Assembly (NCBI GenBank): GCA_037013685.1
Contig: CM072895.1
Coordinates: forward strand, 11,630,463-11,694,462
DNA: 64,000 nt
Reading direction: 5' to 3'
Origin: Acridotheres tristis
Taxonomy: Eukaryota > Chordata > Aves > Passeriformes > Sturnidae
Shown here: in pieces, positions 50,201-63,200 of the stretch
Layout of the letters: each line of letters opens with the position of its first letter
Position numbering within the stretch: the first letter of the stretch is position 1
Made by a program: the position numbers and the translations under genes
The notes under the pieces: model-generated
What the model saw: the letters and a program-made list of their open reading frames with translations, nothing else
The model's database searches: none
What the model was told of the DNA's origin: nothing

Positions 50201-51399
50201 TTTCTGGAAATCTATTATTAATTACTGAGGTGGTAGGGAGGTTGGAAGGAAACAATGAGTAATATAAGGAGTGAAGGGCCATCTGAAAAGTACGGCAGGA
50301 CTGCAAAGTAATTTCAGCCTATACTACATGAAATGGAATATATTCTGTAATTATTTCTTTTTAATACCATGTCAATGCCCCTTATTGTGAAGACTCAATG
50401 TTATGATGCAAGAGAGAAAGACAAAACTAACATTCAAAGCTCAAGCATTGAAGGCTACAATTCATATACAAATGTAAAGCCATCATCCACTATAAAAAGT
50501 GCTTTGATTTAATTCAGTGATCATATGTCAGTAAAGAGTGCAAGACAAAAGACATTTCTGTGACTTAAAAGTTGCAGTAAGCTCCCTACAGTGTTTTCAC
50601 ACTAACAAAATAAATGAGATTTGTCTCTGGCACAAACAAAGCACTGATTCTCACAAGGGACTAAACAGAGCATTCAATTAAGAGTGCACCACTGCTTTTC
50701 AGCTCCTGATACATAAAGATACACAACTTACCAGAGAAAAAGCACCCACGAACAGATGCTTTTTTTCCCACTCCTTTTTAAACCAGGCATGTTTAACATC
50801 AAAAAAGATTGACTAACATTTTGAGCAAACAAATTTCATTCTCTTGGTTGTTCACAAAAATGAGCTTGATCATCTTATATTACAGTATCATTCTGAAGCA
50901 CTAGTATAATGAAGAGATAATCAAAGATACAAAAAAGCATTCCTATTACCACATCATTGCTTTTTACAACTACTCAGCTAAAACACTGAAAGCTCCAGCA
51001 GATCTTGTACTTTTTCCCTTTCTGACATCAATACTAGTAATAGCCAGGAGCATCACGACAAACCATATTATTTTATTGGTTTTCTGGTACTCCTTTCCAT
51101 CTGCAAAGAATGTTACCATCATTACTATAGGTATTTTAAATATCTCCTTAAAATACACATAGCAGCCTCTGCAAATGGCCACAACTGATTAACATCTGTG
51201 AATGAATGCAACTAACTTGCAATTAGATTTGGAAAGTAAAGGGTAAGCTTTACCAAGATTGGTAGTCAGCTACAAACAGGGAAAATTACCTTTAAAGAAT
51301 TACTCAGATGACTAAACGAGCTGGGATCCGGCAAAACCCATTTTAAAGTACCTAGGGGCAGATATTCATGAGTAAAAAGCCAAGTCACACTAATGAAAT
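47282..51399 (-). other. PTPRF: PTPRF upstream intron, segment 7
   Basis: This is intronic sequence with no supportable gene. A short AAAC repeat lies near 48047-48068. Nothing else can be assigned. Confidence 0.65.
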
Positions 51400-52045
51400 A
51401 CGAGTTTGCATCCTGGGAATCAGAGGTCCAGAAAGGAATTCAGAGGTCACAGTGGAGGACCATGTTCCCAGCTGAATGCTGTGGCTAAAAGAGCTAAAGT
51501 GCCATTGTACTGTTGGAAAACACAGCCAGTTATTTGTCTTGGTCCTGGTCCCTTGACTTTAAAAAACATATTGAAAAGGAGGATTAGTGAAGAACAATAA
51601 AAATTATATCTGGTCAGAAAAAAACAAGACAAGTCTATTTTTCTACAACAAAAAGGACAAACTTTCAGGTTTTCTAACTCCTCCACTTCAAGTTGCTTCT
51701 CCAGGAGATTGCATTAAATAGCAGGAGTCTCCAGCCTCACTGACAGATGTTCTAATATCCAGTGTCTAAATCCTAAAAATGCATAAAGGTAGTTTGAAGT
51801 AAATACACATTTGGATAAGTAATGATTACTTGCCATTTTTATAGATCATATAGGAGATGAGTAAATTCTCTATCATTTAGTTTTCAAATCATGATTTGAC
51901 AGCCTCTCAAAAGCTACGTGCTAGCTCATCCACAGCTGCTAAAAGTAGATACAGAAATTACTACTGAAATTATAAAGCCTGTGCTACACAGGTCAGAGTA
52001 AAAGACTACTCTGATCTGATTTCTGGCCTTAAATCTATGAATCTA
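51400..52045 (+). mobile_element. CR1 LINE, 3' coding end through 3' terminus, decayed
   Basis: This is the most complete CR1 copy in the window. On the plus strand, AGAAAGGAATTCAGAGGTCA followed by ATGCTGTGGCTAAAAGAGC matches the nucleotide text that encodes the family's VDHK...CDAVAKKAN region. CATATTGAAAAGGAGGATTA near 51567 is a decayed 'GACATTGAAAAGCTGGAGAG'. The 3' terminus is clear: TCAAAAGCTACGTGCTAGC near 51906, GGCCTTAAATCTATGAATCT at 52025-52044, with CACAGGTCAG between. The middle (about 51620-51890) is poorly matched and may be deleted or replaced. Confidence 0.82.
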
Positions 52046-53759
52046 CACTGAAGATAAAATTGTAAGCAGGTAGTTCTATCGGTTTTCTGTATCACCAAGC
52101 CAATAAGCACACGCTCTCTCAAAGAACAAGTAATAAATATATCATCCCCTCAACATTTGTCACTGTGCTGGATAATTCACATGGATACTTAATCACAGAA
52201 GTCCCTTGTGAAGGCAGGAGAGGAACTCTGGCTGCACAGCCGAGTCCAAATGGTGCAAATGGCCAAGTGGGGATGCTTAGCCCTGCAAAGGAGCAGTGAG
52301 GGGCTTAAACAATGAGCCATGGAGTAGAGGCAACAGCCAGAGCCTACACCTTGGTCTCTGAGGAAACCACTGCCCCCAGATGTCCCTGCAGACAGGCTCA
52401 GAGCTGCCCGAGAGCAAAACCCTAAGTAAGCTTGGCTGCAGTTACTACAGCATCTCTCTGGGCTCAGGAGCCACCACTCACCGAGGGCTCCAAGAGGACA
52501 ACAGGAAGAGAGCACTATATATTTATTCTGCTTTTACACCTCCATAAGTCTTTGTACTGACCACTGCTGGATGAGGGATTTGGGGCTAAGCAGACCTTTG
52601 ACCTGTCAGCTGACGTTGATTGATGAATGCTGTTGGCTTTAACAATACATAAAAAAGACAAATCATCATGCTGTGATTTGCTGTGGGTAGCAACCCAAAC
52701 AAAAAAAAAAAAAAATTTCAAGCCCTCTGCAAATGCTGGAGCTAAAAGGGCTATAACTGCAGAAAAAGATCTGTTGTCTGTTCTATACATGATGTTTGTC
52801 CTCACAGCATCTCTTCTACCTTGATGGCTGCAGAATTTAGGTAGGAGCAGGCAGCATTTAGGTATTTTACAAAGAAGTGCAGAACCCATTCCTACCGAAA
52901 TATATATAATTCTATGTATGATGAGTAAGGACACCAAAAATAAACACTGCACAATAACGGCGGTTAATATTTCAACCTGTCCCTTAATGACACCACCTCA
53001 ATGCCTCAGGTACAGGGGCTTTCCTAAACAGTATTTTCCATGTTCTTTTTGCTGATGGAATATGTCAAGCTAGTCAAGGTAGAATTGCAGAAAATTAGTA
53101 TTTACCTGTGCTGCAATACCTGGATCCAATCGCATCAATTACACATAATCACTAGATGCAGTGTTTGGGGACAGGCATGCAAACAGGAAACCTGGAAACA
53201 GAAACTGATGCAAGGCAGCAGTGGAGAAGCCTCATGTCCAGCTTTTGGAATCGGATCCTGCTGCCCAGCTCTGCAAAGTGGCCATTTTCCAGGCTTGCAC
53301 AGCAGCAAGTCTGTCCTACAGCCTGGCCTGGAGCAGCTGTATTTGGGGTTGAGCTGCTGCTGAGGCATCATTCAGGTTATGAAGCAAAAGCAGCAGAGCT
53401 GAATCAGGGAGTCAAAACGAGCCAAGCTGGTCTTGGGAGCACAAAACAGTAAGGGCAAACAGCAGAGTTAAGGGACAAGGAGAAACTAGAGCCATAACAA
53501 ATGTCCCCTCCAGTGCTCTTCCACCTAAAACCTCCAGACAGTGCTTCAGGTACAATGCAAAATCCCTAGCAAAATAGAGCTCACCTGAAGCCAGAAAGGC
53601 CATGTTACTATTCTTAGACTCTGAGACATCACCATATCTAGAAAAGCCATCTTAGTACTCTTCCTTTTCCCAACCTTCACAAGCATCAGCATCCTACCTT
53701 TTTATATTCTTTTTAACATGTGTCTCCTTAATTCAATTAGCATCCAAAAAACACTGAAT

Positions 53760-53838
53760 GGAAAAAAAAAACTACCAAAAAAACAAAACAAAAAACAAAC
53801 AAAAAACAACAACAACAAAACAAAAACACCAAAAAAAC
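53760..53838 (+). repeat. A-rich low-complexity tract
   Basis: This is a run of adenine with interspersed single cytosines, of the CAAAAA and CAACAA type. It may be a degenerate retroposon tail, but I see no retroposon body next to it. Confidence 0.85.
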
Positions 53839-54179
53839 CTCACGTACAAGATGCACATCTTTCGGATATAAAGTAAATCATCATTTCAGGGGCAAGGCAG
53901 CAACTTCAGTCTTGGGGTCCCTTCTGGCTAAGAGTGATGGGACCACAAGCTCTGCCTTAACCACACCAGCTCACTGAGGCACATTTCATCCACCCTCTCA
54001 AATAAAAGCCAAGTTTGCTCTACCTCTAGAAATCAAAAGGTGCAAATTGTTTGTTTACCAGGTATCAATTCACAGGTAGTTGGCCTAATTCTGCCTTAGT
54101 TTTTTCCTTCTACAAGGTCACTTTTGAAGTGGTTTTATTCCTTAAGCCCTTTGAAATTCTGTGCAAGACAAACCAAAAT

Positions 54180-54255
54180 ATACTGTGGTTAGAAAAGGCC
54201 TAGGATGGGTCACCTAGTCTCTTCCTTTGGCTAATGGAACCTGTGCCCAGGACTT
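54180..54255 (-). mobile_element. possible CR1 LINE terminus
   Basis: The plus strand reads GTTAGAAAAGGCCTAGGATG, then GGTCACCTAGTCTCTTCC. This resembles the reverse complement of a CR1 end of the 'GGTTAGAAAAGGCCTATTAGATCATCTAGTCCATTCC' kind. It is short and decayed. Confidence 0.5.
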
Positions 54256-57200
54256 CAAGAACAAAGTTTAATTTCTAAAAAACCAAGACAACAAAAGGCA
54301 TTGCTGATGATTTCTCATGACAGTATTGATTTTCCCCCATTTTCTCTGCATTTTGTTTTGAGAGGTGTTTTTTTGGTTTTTATTTTATTAGAATAAATGA
54401 CACATTTTCAAAAGCTGAAAAAAGGCATCTTTTAGTTGACAATTGCACTGAACATTAACTGAAATCTGCAAAGCCATTTTTCCCATGCACAATCAAAAGC
54501 TGACAGACAGGGAAGCACAGAGTGCATAAAAAACCACACAAGCAAGCTGAGAGGGAATGGGTAAAACAGCCATCCTGAATCAGCTCCGAGCTGCTCTAAT
54601 GGAATTAGGGTCACCCTGACAGAAACACAGTCAGATCACAGAGAAAATTTAATAATTTCTTATTGCAGTCTGTAAAAGCTGGGTAGGATTTGAAATAGCT
54701 GTCTGCCAAATTAGCACTTCTGTATCCACCGTCTGTGCGCATGTGCCCCTTCCCACTCACCTTCTCCTCCCAGCACCCCACCAGAGCAGCCAGGAAACCA
54801 CCACTCCCCTCCTGCTGCCAGGGAGGCACCCAGCGAGCCCCTCTTTTCCTGACACTCAGTTTAACCTTTGGATGCCCCTTCAACTCCTCATCACTGACGT
54901 TCTTCACCGTGAACTCGATTCCAGGGGAGGCACCGGCGCTGATTCCACAGGCAATGCACACTAAATCTGCTTTATCTTAGCATTAGCATCCAGCTCTCTG
55001 CCAGCTGCCTTATTTGTTGGGAAGCTACAGCAGCAACACTGAGATGTGTTACAGCAGCAGCAGGTGGGGAAGGCAGGGAAGACCCAGCCGTGGGCGCTCC
55101 CTGGGCACCCAGCCTGTGCTGCTGCCAGGGATGCAGCACAGCCCATCTCCAGCCGTCCTATAAAAAGCAATTTGGGGAAATCTGGGGATAGCCCTACTCC
55201 CATTATCCTGTTGTTTTCAGTGGGGGAAATGCAGGAATGCTTTGCAGATACAGAGCCTGCCCATCCCTCCACTGACTCCAAACAGCACTGCAATGGGGAA
55301 AAGGAAGAATCACGGTGATTTCTTGGAAACAGCCATAACCAGTGTAAATAAATGCTCTTTCACTGAAGCCAACAGGATGCTATGGGGACTAAAAAACAGA
55401 TGTGTGCACATGGGGTGCTCCTTTCACAGCATCCCTCTCTAGCTTCTTCTGGAAGTTCCAGCGTCCATATATTGTCTTATCTTCCCTTTGCCCTGCACTA
55501 CTGTCCTGAATCAGGACTCTCCAATGCCGGATTCACTACTGAATCACTTCATCACTGCATCACTGATGGCAGGTCCCATAAAATGCAGGGTTTGGGGTTG
55601 ACATTTTACCCCTGCAGAGGCACAGAGCAGACAGGTCCTTTCACACAGCTCCCGGCCTCTGAGGGTCGGTGGCAAGATTCAGTGGGTAAGATGACAGAAA
55701 AAGTCTACGTTGCTAAAATACATGGAGCAACACTTTCCATCCTAGGAAACCCATGATTAATCCATGGTGGCTGTGGTGGTTAAAAGGTCAGTGCCCTCCA
55801 GAGCTGCCTTCCAGATTAGGAAAAAGCAATTCAGAGTCAGTCTGCACCAGAGAAAAAGACAAACATACAGATAAACTTGCTGCTCAACACAAATGTTACA
55901 TATCAGACACACCACACAAAAACACAGCCAATTTTGTTCAAGTTAAGTATGTGGAAGTATTCCACAAAATTAGCAAATCACCTCTACCACAAATTATCCT
56001 CAGGCCAAGAACTGTCCTAGGACATCTCAAACTCCACCAGCTTTTGCACATCTGTGATGTGAGTGACACTTATCTCCTTCGCAGGAGCCAGTATGAAGAT
56101 AATAATTTTCAGGTAATTTTTATCCACCTCAGAACACTAAACAGGTACTTCTCTATGCCAGATTCCAAAATGGGCTACAGTGTGCAGACAACATGATCTG
56201 AATAAGCGCCTTTAAACAGCACCAGCAGACAGCAAAGTAAGCTGAGGACGGACACAGCTGCTGCCCTCAGTTTAACTGGGCAGCTCAGACTCATACAGAC
56301 CCATATTAGTCTGCTGCCTGTGCAAGTCATCCCTAATGACAACAAAAAACCTGAATTTGTATGTTTCTTCACATCCCTCCTTCGCTCTTCTCTCCAGCTT
56401 CTCTAAATTTAGGTCTTCCTTTTAGTCAAGGACATTTAGGACCTCCCAGTCTACTTCCTACATTCAGCCACGCTCCCTACCAACATGAATCAAGATCTCC
56501 TTCAACTTTCCCAAAATTACATCTAATTTAAGCCTGGTGACTAAAGCTGCAGTAAGAAAGAGATGACTGCTGGCAGCTCAGGAGGTGCATCATGGTCACC
56601 CTCAGCTCCGACTCAAGCATCCCAGGAGTCCTGGGTACTTTCAGAGGCAAGAAGTATTCACAACTGCCAGAGTCTGTGATGAATGTGCAGACATTTGGAC
56701 ACTGAAAATCCGGGTACAGGTTAAAAAAAAAAGGGAGGGGGGTCTGCACAAATACTTGGGCATTGCTTAACAAATACACACCCCAAGATTATGCAAAAAA
56801 GCCACGAGGTTTCCTACTCTCTGCATAACCCATTCCCTAAGACATTCCTACTGTAAGGTGTTTTTAGCAGGCTACCATTAGCCATGTTTTTCTCGTCTTG
56901 TCTGTCCACAGCATTTTGTGCACATATTTCCATTTGGCTGGATGGGGCTAATTAAAGCCAGTCACAGCAACTCTATGAGACTACCAGGACAACAGCAAGG
57001 ACACAACAGCTAAAAGTATGACCACAAGGAAACACTGTATTCCAATTCTGCCAAAATATAGGTGTAGGAGAGCTACACCACAAAGTGAGAACTCGCACCC
57101 TCTTCCCCAGCAAGCCTTCTCCAACAGCAATTGCCTGCTGACTCAGGAGAGAAGTCTCAGTGCTACACAAATTATGAGAGCTGGCAAAAGAACAAGGGAA

Positions 57201-60200
57201 AACTAACAGGGATTACTGTGACCCCAATACTTCTTTCTTCCTCCACCCCCAATTTTCTTTACTCATCTGTGCGTGTTAGAAATCAAACTGTCAGGTTTTG
57301 ATCTTGCAGCTACTACAGAAATTCCTTCTGCACTTGAATAAATTTTGTCAGTCTTTTTAGTTCTACTTGTGCCCCTTCACACACACCCTGTTTATCTGCA
57401 ATGCGTGCACTGGGAAATAGAAAGCTGGGGGGGGGAGCTGTCTCTTAGCCCTCTGTTTCCAGTACAAAGAAAGGAGGTTTAATATTTCTGGAAATAAATT
57501 TTGTAAGGCATTCAAGCTTTCCAAAAATCAAATGTTACTTACTGTCCGCTCCTGCTAAAGGCAGCATCAAGCAGCAGAGGATGGCTGCTGGCACAGTGAG
57601 TACTGGGATGCAGAAGTTAGGCACCATATTCCAAAGCAGAGCAAGTCCTCTTCAGTCTGAGGCAAGTGGTCAGTACATCCAGTATTACAGACACAGACTT
57701 ACTCCTGCAAAACCAAAAAGAAAGAAAAGGAAAATTATTATGACACACAGATTAACTGCCAGTATACCAAACTGTACTGCAAAAACATCATTACAGATAC
57801 TTTCAAAGAGAAATTTACTTATCTTCCCTGCATGAGCAGTAGAGCACCACACACGCCTCCGAATTCAATAAGCTGATTTCAAGGGTCAGCAGGCATAAAT
57901 GCACCTGTCTCCAAGTTTACCTTCACGTATAGTCTGGTTTATGGCCCATTAATGCATCTTTTCCTTGCTGCTGCTCACAACAAATAGCTCTGAAGCTGCA
58001 CATTACATACAAGAAACAGTCTTAAGCTCTTGTAACTCTCCTCCCATGTGCCCTAGACAGACGTGGTTGACTGCATATGTAGGGAGGGTTTGTGATCAAA
58101 TTGCATGTGCAGCACAGCTTGGACCATCCAGCTGGGCTGGTGTACACTAGACAAGTCTCAGCGGGTTCAAGGAGAAGAAACAGAAGCTGATTTGGATCAG
58201 CTGTCAACTTACGAGCTACCAGAGTCACAGCAGAATGTTATTAAGGAAAGTGTCTATAAAGAGAAGCTTCACCCAAAGCAAACACCTCAGCTTCAAACTC
58301 CCCAAAATGGAGGAAGTGACTACCTAAAAGGAGTGATAATTGGATATTCCCTCTCCAAAACAAAGCAAATTATCTTGTGAATTGCCTTAACTTGGGCATT
58401 TGCTTGAATACTGAAATACAGAAAATTCCTTGAAAACGAACCCCAAAAAAGCAAATATTTAAAAATAATACAATTTCTGTGTATCTGCTTTATCTTTAAT
58501 GAGAATATACTCATTGTACTTCCATCTCAAAGTCTAAGGTCTACCTATTAAAACAGATTTGAAAGGAGCTAACAAGCACCACACCCTCAGTGACCATACT
58601 CAGCAGTGACACTTTCAGTACCAGCATCTCAACACAAGCCCAAGAGTTCTTTAAAAGTAGATAGATGTGATTCTCCACTAAGCTGCAGAAGTTACCAAAT
58701 TTACCAACAAGGCATTATTAGTGAAAAAACCTCATGCTGGCAGATGCCAGCCTGAGAGAATCCTGTGAGTATCCCTGAAGCAAAGAACCTGCAACTGTGC
58801 ACACTGTTTGTGGCCCAAATGCCACTTTTACTTGTGCTGGCAGACATTTCAAAAACACCTTCAAGACTGCTCTAACAAAGATATTTCTGAATTTTGCTAG
58901 GTTTGGAAGCATATTGTTTTTTGAAACTGCTGAGCTTTTGATGGAAGTATCACAAGTTACGAGCACATCTACTTCTGACAAAAACACGGTGCTCAAAGAA
59001 TGCCAGCAATGATTGTGCCTAGGGAAATCCACAAGAAATCTCAAGAGAATCTGCCTTGGCAAATATTTACAGTGCATAGTACTAACAAACAGGAGATCAC
59101 GATTCTTCTCCATTCTGTTACTGTATTTGCACAGTAAATCTTTTCACAGGTTATCGCACAACACAGAGAAATCTTTATTTATGCAACATCTTCTGCACCC
59201 GAGACATCTGAAAATACTTTACAAAACAACCTAGTTCTAACCTAGATGCAGAGAGACTACTGATCGTCTCATTCTGCTTTTATTGTCTCAATGAGAAGGC
59301 ATAAATTGAACTAAGCTCAGCAGCAAAATTTTAAATACTGCAGAAGAGGCTCTTTGTACCAGCCACACACTCAGTCATCTTTGCTGCCCTCCAACTTCCC
59401 TATCCTCATTCAACTCTCACCAAAGGATTACTAAAAGCACCATTTACATGTCTTACATAGCAAAGACAGATACGACTACCTGTATCTTTGAACCTGCATA
59501 AGCTCTATTCCAATGATAGAATAGTCCAGACCCAAGAAGTTGGCCCAGTGTTCGCCAGCACCCCAGATATGGCCCATGCTGGAATGGGAGGAAATGCCTG
59601 GATCAAGAGTGATGATTACAAACATAAATTCTCCATGTACAGGGGTAATTTGTGCTGCCTGGAGAAGAGAGCCCACTGAAGCACTTGAAGCAGCATTACA
59701 TCTGGCTCCACAGCAGCCTGAATCCTAAGAGGCTGCTCTTCTTGGGGAGGGGTTGGGAAACACCAAGGGTTGAAATTACTATGTCAAAACTAATGATGTG
59801 TGTCACGCTCTCTAAGATTAGGACAGAGAACAAGTTTTACAGGTGGTGCTGAAACATCTTAGGTATTTGTCAGACCACATTGGGGATGAATAGCTTTCAG
59901 AGAGCTTTTCCTCTTTCATTCACTTCCATTAACAACAAAAGTGTCTCATCTAACGGTGTATCTTGAGCACAGATTGCTCAGAGTCGTGTCAATGGCACCT
60001 CCACAGCCCTCATTCAGAAGTAACTCTCAGGAACACAAAAACCTCAGTTAAAGAATAGGTCTGTCTCTTGATTTCTCTCTTCTTTCAGTAAATGTGATCA
60101 AGCTTCTCTCCAGTTTCAACAGATTTATAACTTTCCTCTCCAGCCCATGAGATATATACAGCATGCACTATGCAAAACTGATGAATTGTCAGATACCCTT

Positions 60201-63200
60201 ACCAGATGCTTCATAGACTTGATCTTTTTCAACTGTTTAGTGCTCTAAATAATTTACCATCTGGTAGAGAAGCCAGATTTTCTTATGCCAGACTGATATC
60301 TGTCCCTCCAAAGTTAATAGATCACCTTTGGCCTTTAACAGGATCAAAATTTGCCACTTCCTCTTGCCATGGTTGCTCTGGCTATGGAAAAGTTGTCTGC
60401 ATTCAATATTTAAAGAGCTTTAAATTGGAATGTTTTAAAATTTTATAACTCTCAGTAGCTGTCATTCTCTTTTGAAAGTGAAAATATTAAAAAGCATCTC
60501 CCTGTGGTTCAGCATTCTCACTTTTTAGAAGGGATGATGCTCTCTCCCAAGGAGACAACCCAATATTCAAAGCAAGGGTGTCAGCTGAAGCTCAGTTAAC
60601 CCTTAGAAGGGTCCGTGTTATTCTGACAGTGTTAAACAGCAATCCTGAACCAACACTAAGGGCTTCCTTTTCTGGGGCAGAAGGCAGCTTAGGATGGAAA
60701 GCAGCTAAAAAACAGGTAATACTGGTAGATTTTGGCATCAAGCTAAACAAAGTCAGTACAGCTTCGGCAAAATCAAGTACAACAGCAACCGACCAAATAA
60801 TGCTCCTACAATTCTTAATGTGTCTTGTCCCCAGCAGCCTCATGCCTCTTCAGGCCCTTCTCTCTTGTTTCTGGACCAATTTCCTGTGCACCAGATGATC
60901 TCAGTCCCTTCATTTAAAGGCCTCCTTTAATCTCACTGCTTTGGCCAGCATCTCACAACTAATATCGCATTTGGGAGCCCAGACACAGTACAAGAAGGTT
61001 TTTCAAAAACACACGTACATTCTCATTTCTTCTTCTGCATCTGGTCCTGGCAATATCATAAACTCTAGACTACATAACCCAAAATTAGGCTGAGGCTAAG
61101 CACTCCAGATGGCTTTGTAAAAACAGCTTTGAGTTTAGTAAGCTAAACTCCTGCCTCTGCTCCAAACGCAGTGCTAGAGCTACCGAGAGCTAGTTTGGCA
61201 GAAAAACTAGAAAGCAGGGAAACACAACAAAAAACTAGCAATCTTCATTTAAATATATCAGGTTTTTGCTGTGGGGCAGGTGGATGGAAAAGAGGCAGTC
61301 TTCAGGACATTTTTTTCAACCTACATGGTCTGATTCTTTCAGACAGGCAGAAAAAGCTGGACTCATTTAAAACAGAGCCAAGAATACCAACAGCTCATAT
61401 GGTACTAAGAAATTCTGGCAATAAGTATGTCTCACAGGAGACAGCAAAGAGATTAGAAAAAGCAGTCAACTTTAAAGAGTCAAGAGGAATTTCAAACCAG
61501 CACTGAATAGCTTATGTCCTCTATGAACTCCTCTGTAAGATAAACTGAACTGAAACCAGTGTCACCTGGGTCATCAGCCAAGACAGGCACAGTGAAGAAA
61601 AGCCAAAGCAAGCCTGCCCATTCCAAACCAGGGACAAGAACACTGCACTAAAATCACTTTTAGGTTAAGCTACCTTGCAACCCAAAGAATCTAAGAAGTC
61701 AGCACAAGAAGTTCCCTCCAGGAGCCCCTGTACATCCATGGAACTGCCCGGTTTCGCTGTGTGTGTGTGTGAGTACTGGCGCTGCCTTTGCTGTGAAACA
61801 CGGTTAAGAGACTCCGGAGAAACTTTATAGGGTGAGCCCAATGCACAAGCAATGTCCTTATCTGAGCTGGAGATGTAACAGTGTCTTTTCAAAAAGTAAC
61901 CTGAAACAATTGTTTCTTCAAGGTGGAAACTTCCTGAGCATTCTCAAGGATGCAGGTCAGAAAAAACAACTGGGCACAGCCAGACCATGGTAAAGACAGG
62001 GCTGAAATTACATCAGCTTCTCCCCGTGCTACTGCAAGTGCAACACAACCAAATTTTCCTTCTGGGCCCCTACCCTCTATATTTTACACAAGTACCTGAA
62101 GGGAAACCAGTGCTCCAGAGGGACCCAATCAGCACAGATCAACTCTGGGGTGCCACATCAGCGATGGTGATCATGCACCATGCAGAGCAATAAGGCAGCT
62201 CTTTATTCTGTTAAAAGTGAGAACAATAACTGGCTACAGCTCAGCTGCTCCACTCTGTACATAATGCCTCATCTGTGCTCAGAAGGAGGAACGGGAAAAC
62301 CATGACACACCATATAACTCAAGATCATCATATTGCACACATTAAAAGTTGTGGAAGCAGTTACACACAAGCTAATGACTTTTCAATGTTTCACTTCACT
62401 ACATTAGTATTCCTTTAGCATAGATTTCTTTGTGCTTTTCTGAGAGAAATATAATATAAAGAGACTTGGGGAGTACAGCAATATGGCCAAAAAAGACAAA
62501 ATGAGTCTCATTTCACTCCGAACTCCCACATGCAGGGAATGTATTAGAGAGATTCAGTGGGGAGATATATGAAGATGGTGACGATGGCAACACTAGAATA
62601 GATTTAGGGGGGAACTTCCTATGGGCTTGCAATACAATAAAAAGGCCAAGAGCTAAAAAAACTGCCACATGAGCAAAGGTACCAGCTCTGGGACCCAGGT
62701 GTGAACAGGCCCAGAGCATCAGTCTGGTTACAAGACTCTCAAACCATCTGGAGAGGAGGGATGAGCAAAGAAATTCAAAAACCAGGAAGGATAAAGATCC
62801 CTGTCAAGTCACATGCATTAGACAGGCTGGCTAAGGATTTGATAGCTGTCTGTAAGTAAAAGAAGGACACAAAACACCAAGAAAGGAGTGGAGGAGTATA
62901 ATTAGCCATGGGCATATAACTAGGAGAACGAGACAAAGCAAACGGAAGTGTATGCTGAATATTCTCAGTAAACAGTAAAAAAAAAAAATTAAAAAAGAGA
63001 AACACAATCCTCCCCAGAAATATTTTTCCCAGAAGAAAAATGTTTCATCACCTGTTTGGAAAGAAAACACAAATAGGGTAGGAAAAAAAAAAAATAACCC
63101 AAAATATCCCATAATCTGGGAAAAAACCCAACGAACTAATACAGGCAGATTGGTATAGAGCAATATATGTAACAGCAAGAACAATGCAGAAGTAATTCAA

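Noticed and set aside
55753..56196. 147-codon plus-strand frame
   Set aside because: The residues show no family motif, and the frame starts and ends inside ordinary intronic sequence.
58718..59113. 131-codon minus-strand frame overlapping a 71-codon plus frame
   Set aside because: Open on both strands without any motif; treated as chance.
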